From Flavobacteriales bacterium (GTDB taxonomy: Bacteria; Bacteroidota; Bacteroidia; Palsa-965), in assembly GCA_002737665.1 (NCBI GenBank), contig NSIF01000006.1:1-47777 (forward strand): 47,777 nucleotides of DNA, read 5' to 3'. Position 1 is the first letter of the stretch, and each line of letters starts with the position of its first letter. The notes beneath the pieces are model-generated. The model did no database searches. It had not been told where the DNA came from and was given only the letters and a program-made list of their open reading frames with translations. The translations under genes and the position numbers were made by a program. Below, piece by piece: positions 45,737-47,777 of this stretch.

Positions 45737-46504
45737 ATGATTTTAACTTTTTTAGGTACGGGTACTTCACAGGGTGTTCCATTAATTGGATGCCAGTGTT
45801 CGGTTTGTAAATCTGATGATGTTCGTGACAAGCGTACGCGTACCTCTGTGCTAATAGAAATAGATGGAAAAACTATTGTTGTGGATGCAGGTCCCGACTT
45901 TAGGCAGCAATTGCTGCGGGAGGATATTTGCAAATTAGATGCGGTATTACTTACGCATGAACACAAGGATCATCTTGCTGGATTAGACGATGTGCGAGCA
46001 TTTAACTTTTTGCAAAAAAAAGCGATGCCTGTGTACGCTAGTACTAGGGTGCAACAAGCAATTCGAAGAGAATTTGCATATATTTTTGATGCTTCTGCAT
46101 ATCCTGGAATTCCTAAAATTGATTTACGCACAATTGATAACACACCTTTTGTTGCCGAAGGGATTGCTGTAATGCCGATTGAAGTGATGCACCACACTTT
46201 ACCTGTTTTAGGATTTAGGTTTAAAAATGTTACATACATCACCGATGCTAATTATATTTCTCCTTTAGAAAAGGAAAAAATTAAAGGGAGCGATGTGCTT
46301 GTTTTAAATGCGTTGCGAAATGAAAAACACATTTCGCATTATACATTAGAGGAGGCCCTGGAACTCATTGAAGAATTAAAACCTCGTCAGGCCTATCTTC
46401 TTCACATTAGTCACCAATTGGGATTACATGCTGAAGTTGAAAAATTATTACCGCCAAATGTTAGACTTGCTTACGATGGCTTGAAACTTCATATTGAAGA
46501 TTAA
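45737..46504 (+). CDS. MBL-fold metallo-hydrolase, PhnP-like
   Basis: The 255-residue protein has the metallo-beta-lactamase HxHxDH motif in LLTHEHKDHLAGLDDVR (~residues 74-90), an Asp in VVDAGPDFRQQL, and later His ligands in EVMHHTLPVLGF and LLHISHQLG. Near the N-terminus, GTGTSQGVPLIGCQCSVC carries the CxCxxC group that binds a structural zinc in PhnP phosphodiesterases. It probably hydrolyses a cyclic phosphodiester or related metabolite, but no phn genes are nearby, so the substrate is open. It is placed between the two ssb transcription units and transcribed away from them. Confidence 0.88.
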   Translation: MILTFLGTGTSQGVPLIGCQCSVCKSDDVRDKRTRTSVLIEIDGKTIVVDAGPDFRQQLLREDICKLDAVLLTHEHKDHLAGLDDVRAFNFLQKKAMPVYASTRVQQAIRREFAYIFDASAYPGIPKIDLRTIDNTPFVAEGIAVMPIEVMHHTLPVLGFRFKNVTYITDANYISPLEKEKIKGSDVLVLNALRNEKHISHYTLEEALELIEELKPRQAYLLHISHQLGLHAEVEKLLPPNVRLAYDGLKLHIED

Positions 46505-46588
46505 GATTAGAAGAGTAGGGGACTTTCACTTATTCAATATTTTAGTAGTTTTTTTCATACTTCGAATCCTTTCAAGTTTCGTTAAATG

Positions 46589-46612
46589 AAAAAAGCCCCA
46601 TCGCTGAGGCCA
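46589..46612 (-). terminator. Rho-independent terminator of the third ssb gene
   Basis: On the minus strand GCCTC (46610-46606) pairs with GGGGC (46599-46595), including one G-U pair, with a 6-base loop and a following T-run (from A 46589-46594). It starts 23 bases after the ssb stop. Confidence 0.7.
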
Positions 46613-46632
46613 TTTCAAAAACAATATGCTAT

Positions 46633-46989
46633 TTAAGCAGCTTTAGCTACTGTTGGCTCATCCATCATTACAATATCGTTTACAACAATTTCTGTTAAGC
46701 TGTGTTTCTTACCGTCTTTGTCTTCCCATGTTCTATTCACAAGGCGTCCTGTAATTCCTACTTTTCTTCCTTTAAATAAATATTGTTCTGCAATGTCGGC
46801 TTGCGTTTCCCATGCAACAAGGTTAAACCAATTGACAGCTGATTTTGTTTCACTCCCTTGTGTTTTGTACGATACATTCGCTAATGTGAAGCGGGCCACT
46901 TTTTTTCCTGTTGAGGTTGATTTTACTTCCGGATTCATTCCTAAATTTCCGATCAACTGCACGTTGTTGCGTTTCATTTCCATTTTCAT
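46633..46989 (-). CDS. Short single-stranded DNA-binding protein, paralogue C
   Basis: The 118-residue OB-fold SSB resembles paralogue A: RNNVQLIGNLGMNPEVK, KKVARFTLANVS, VNWFNLVAWETQADIAEQYLFKGRKVGITGRLVNRTWEDKDG and TEIVVNDIVMM. It has no acidic tip; the tail is DEPTVAKAA. Met1, Met3 or Met5 could start it, and Met5 (MKRNNVQ) aligns best with paralogue A. It is transcribed alone from a promoter whose upstream block is identical to that of the A/B unit, so all three are probably co-regulated. A terminator follows. Confidence 0.9.
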   Translation of the reverse strand: MKMEMKRNNVQLIGNLGMNPEVKSTSTGKKVARFTLANVSYKTQGSETKSAVNWFNLVAWETQADIAEQYLFKGRKVGITGRLVNRTWEDKDGKKHSLTEIVVNDIVMMDEPTVAKAA

Positions 46990-47346
46990 TCTTGTGATTT
47001 GTTTTAAAAATTAATAATTGTTTTATATATACTCAATTAAATAATGTTCTGTTTTTTTTGATTGCGTTCCGTGCTTTGTTTTTGTTTTTTCATCAGGACG
47101 TCAATTCAAATTATTTCAGGACGATATTTTTTTGATGCCGCAAAGGTGTGGTGAAGAAATTTCAATACTCGGCTGCTAAGTAATTATAGTCGATAGTAAA
47201 TGTTTGTTGTCGGATATATGATTGAAATACAATATATTAAACTAAATTTTTTATTTAGCACAAATTTGAAGTTTGGCATAATTCATCTAATTATATTATC
47301 TTTAATACTGAAAAACTATTTAATATTGTTTCAATTATTTATTAAA
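46990..47346. other. Intergenic region with ssb leader, control block and lipoprotein promoter
   Basis: About 357 bases without a gene. The first ~145 bases are the leader of ssb paralogue C. The -7 element and shared 30-bp block follow (47141-47213). A weak promoter for the plus-strand lipoprotein is seen as TTG (47273-47275), a 21-base spacer and TATCTTTA (47297-47304). An in-frame upward extension of the lipoprotein frame to 47200 would overlap the 30-bp block and is rejected. Confidence 0.55.
47141..47213 (-). promoter_or_regulatory. ssb promoter with shared 30-bp upstream block, copy 2
   Basis: On the minus strand the -7 element is CACCTTTG (47148-47141). The identical 30-bp block lies at 47184-47213, exactly 35 bases from the -7 box as in copy 1. 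TCG half-sites start at 47169, 47190 and 47210, again 21 and 20 bases apart, with the nearest 20 bases from the -7 box. Between block and -7 box the sequence is otherwise mostly diverged, so the conservation is unlikely to be a recent large duplication. Confidence 0.6.
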
Positions 47347-47766
47347 ATGTACAAATTGAAAAAAATCACAACCTTTTTTTTAATAGTACTTCCTGTATTT
47401 TGGGGTTGTAATAATGATGTTAATGATAGCGTAGTGCCTGCTGATGGAGTTCGTGCAGTTTTGTTCGTGCAGCACCATGGAATTCCCATTCCCAATGCAA
47501 GTGTTTTTTTAAAAATTGGAACTTTAGTTTTTCCGGGAACAGATACAACACTTTATGATTCGCGTTTTGTTACCGACTTTAATGGGCAGTATATCGTCAG
47601 TGGTTTACCAAATGGCCAACAAGCGTATACTTTTTATGCCAAAGGAATTGATCCAGGTTGGGATTCTACAAACACAACTCCAGTATGGGGGTATCAATTT
47701 TTAATGACCGACACAAGAATAGGTGAGGTATTGGATTATGCCGTTTCGATTCCTGTAAGTGAATAA
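47347..47766 (+). CDS. Small lipoprotein, unknown function
   Basis: The 139-residue protein read from the ATG at 47347 has a standard lipoprotein signal peptide (MYKLKKITTFFLIVLPVFWGC, Cys21). The mature part is beta-rich and resembles a carboxypeptidase-regulatory or Ig-like fold: VRAVLFVQHHGIPIPNASVFLKI, then FVTDFNGQYIVSGLPNGQQAYTFYA. I infer a surface or periplasmic lipoprotein with a single such domain. The longer reading from 47200 adds 49 hydrophobic, AT-driven residues that hide the signal peptide and overlap the ssb control block. Confidence 0.72.
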   Translation: MYKLKKITTFFLIVLPVFWGCNNDVNDSVVPADGVRAVLFVQHHGIPIPNASVFLKIGTLVFPGTDTTLYDSRFVTDFNGQYIVSGLPNGQQAYTFYAKGIDPGWDSTNTTPVWGYQFLMTDTRIGEVLDYAVSIPVSE

Positions 47767-47777
47767 TATTTATTTTC

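Noticed and set aside
46555-46575. A TTCGAATCC string recalling a tRNA T-loop
   Set aside because: No acceptor, D or anticodon stem can be formed around it.
47200-47346. N-terminal extension of the last lipoprotein
   Set aside because: It would bury a clear lipoprotein signal peptide and overlap the shared 30-bp ssb block.
1-47777. CRISPR array, prophage or integrative element
   Set aside because: No regularly spaced repeats, integrase, transposase, capsid or conjugation gene was seen.

Overview
The window looks like chromosomal DNA of a member of the Bacteroidota. It is AT-rich and densely packed. It encodes a protein with a C-terminal type IX secretion sorting domain, a fused E1 alpha/beta 2-oxoacid dehydrogenase, TlpA-like proteins of the DUF4369/DUF5106 type and a DUF5777 barrel. 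Several intergenic regions carry the TTG-N19-TAnnTTTG promoter typical of this phylum, and Shine-Dalgarno sequences are mostly absent. I cannot name the genus. No rRNA, tRNA, CRISPR array, prophage or transposase gene is visible.

Layout: (1) 1-2033, the end of an M14 zinc carboxypeptidase and a NUDIX hydrolase. (2) 2045-4610, a four-gene minus-strand unit of two monoheme-type lipoproteins, a DUF5777 outer-membrane barrel and a CXXCH-bearing T9SS cargo protein, probably a cell-surface redox module. (3) 4701-10448, a family 2 glycosyltransferase, RecQ, a WD40 protein, an unknown protein and MurQ, with two different intergenic repeats. (4) 10706-19147, an MHS-family transporter, the fused E1, a small His-rich membrane protein, a fatty acid desaturase, an RRM protein, TerC, a UbiA-type prenyltransferase and a small membrane protein. 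(5) 19291-27550, plus strand: an unknown secreted protein, EttA, HisS, HutH, an NTR-like CxC protein, an RluA-type pseudouridine synthase, and an ArsC/Acr3 arsenic pair. (6) 27576-37042, a seven-gene minus-strand operon for reductive pyrimidine breakdown running from an uptake transporter to acetyl-CoA. (7) 37279-44381, a DUF6580 membrane protein, a small lipoprotein, two tandem TlpA-like paralogues, a DEAD-box RNA helicase, a small membrane protein and an alpha-oxoamine synthase. (8) 44625-47766, three short SSB paralogues around a PhnP-like metallo-hydrolase, then a small lipoprotein.

Metabolic logic: in the pyrimidine operon PreT/PreA reduce uracil or thymine, HydA opens the ring, the nitrilase-family amidase releases beta-alanine, the class III aminotransferase makes malonate semialdehyde, and MmsA converts this to acetyl-CoA. 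NCS1 supplies the substrate. A near-consensus promoter lies just upstream of the first gene, mmsA.

The most unusual signal is regulatory. The two transcription units for the short SSBs share an identical 30-bp block placed at exactly the same distance (35 bp) upstream of a TTTG-type -7 element. Within and beside it, three TCG half-sites recur at 21- and 20-bp steps, the nearest occupying the -33 position where no TTG is present. This suggests an activator-controlled SSB regulon. A second signal is a pair of hairpin repeats with conserved flanks and compensatory stems, each set directly after a stop codon.
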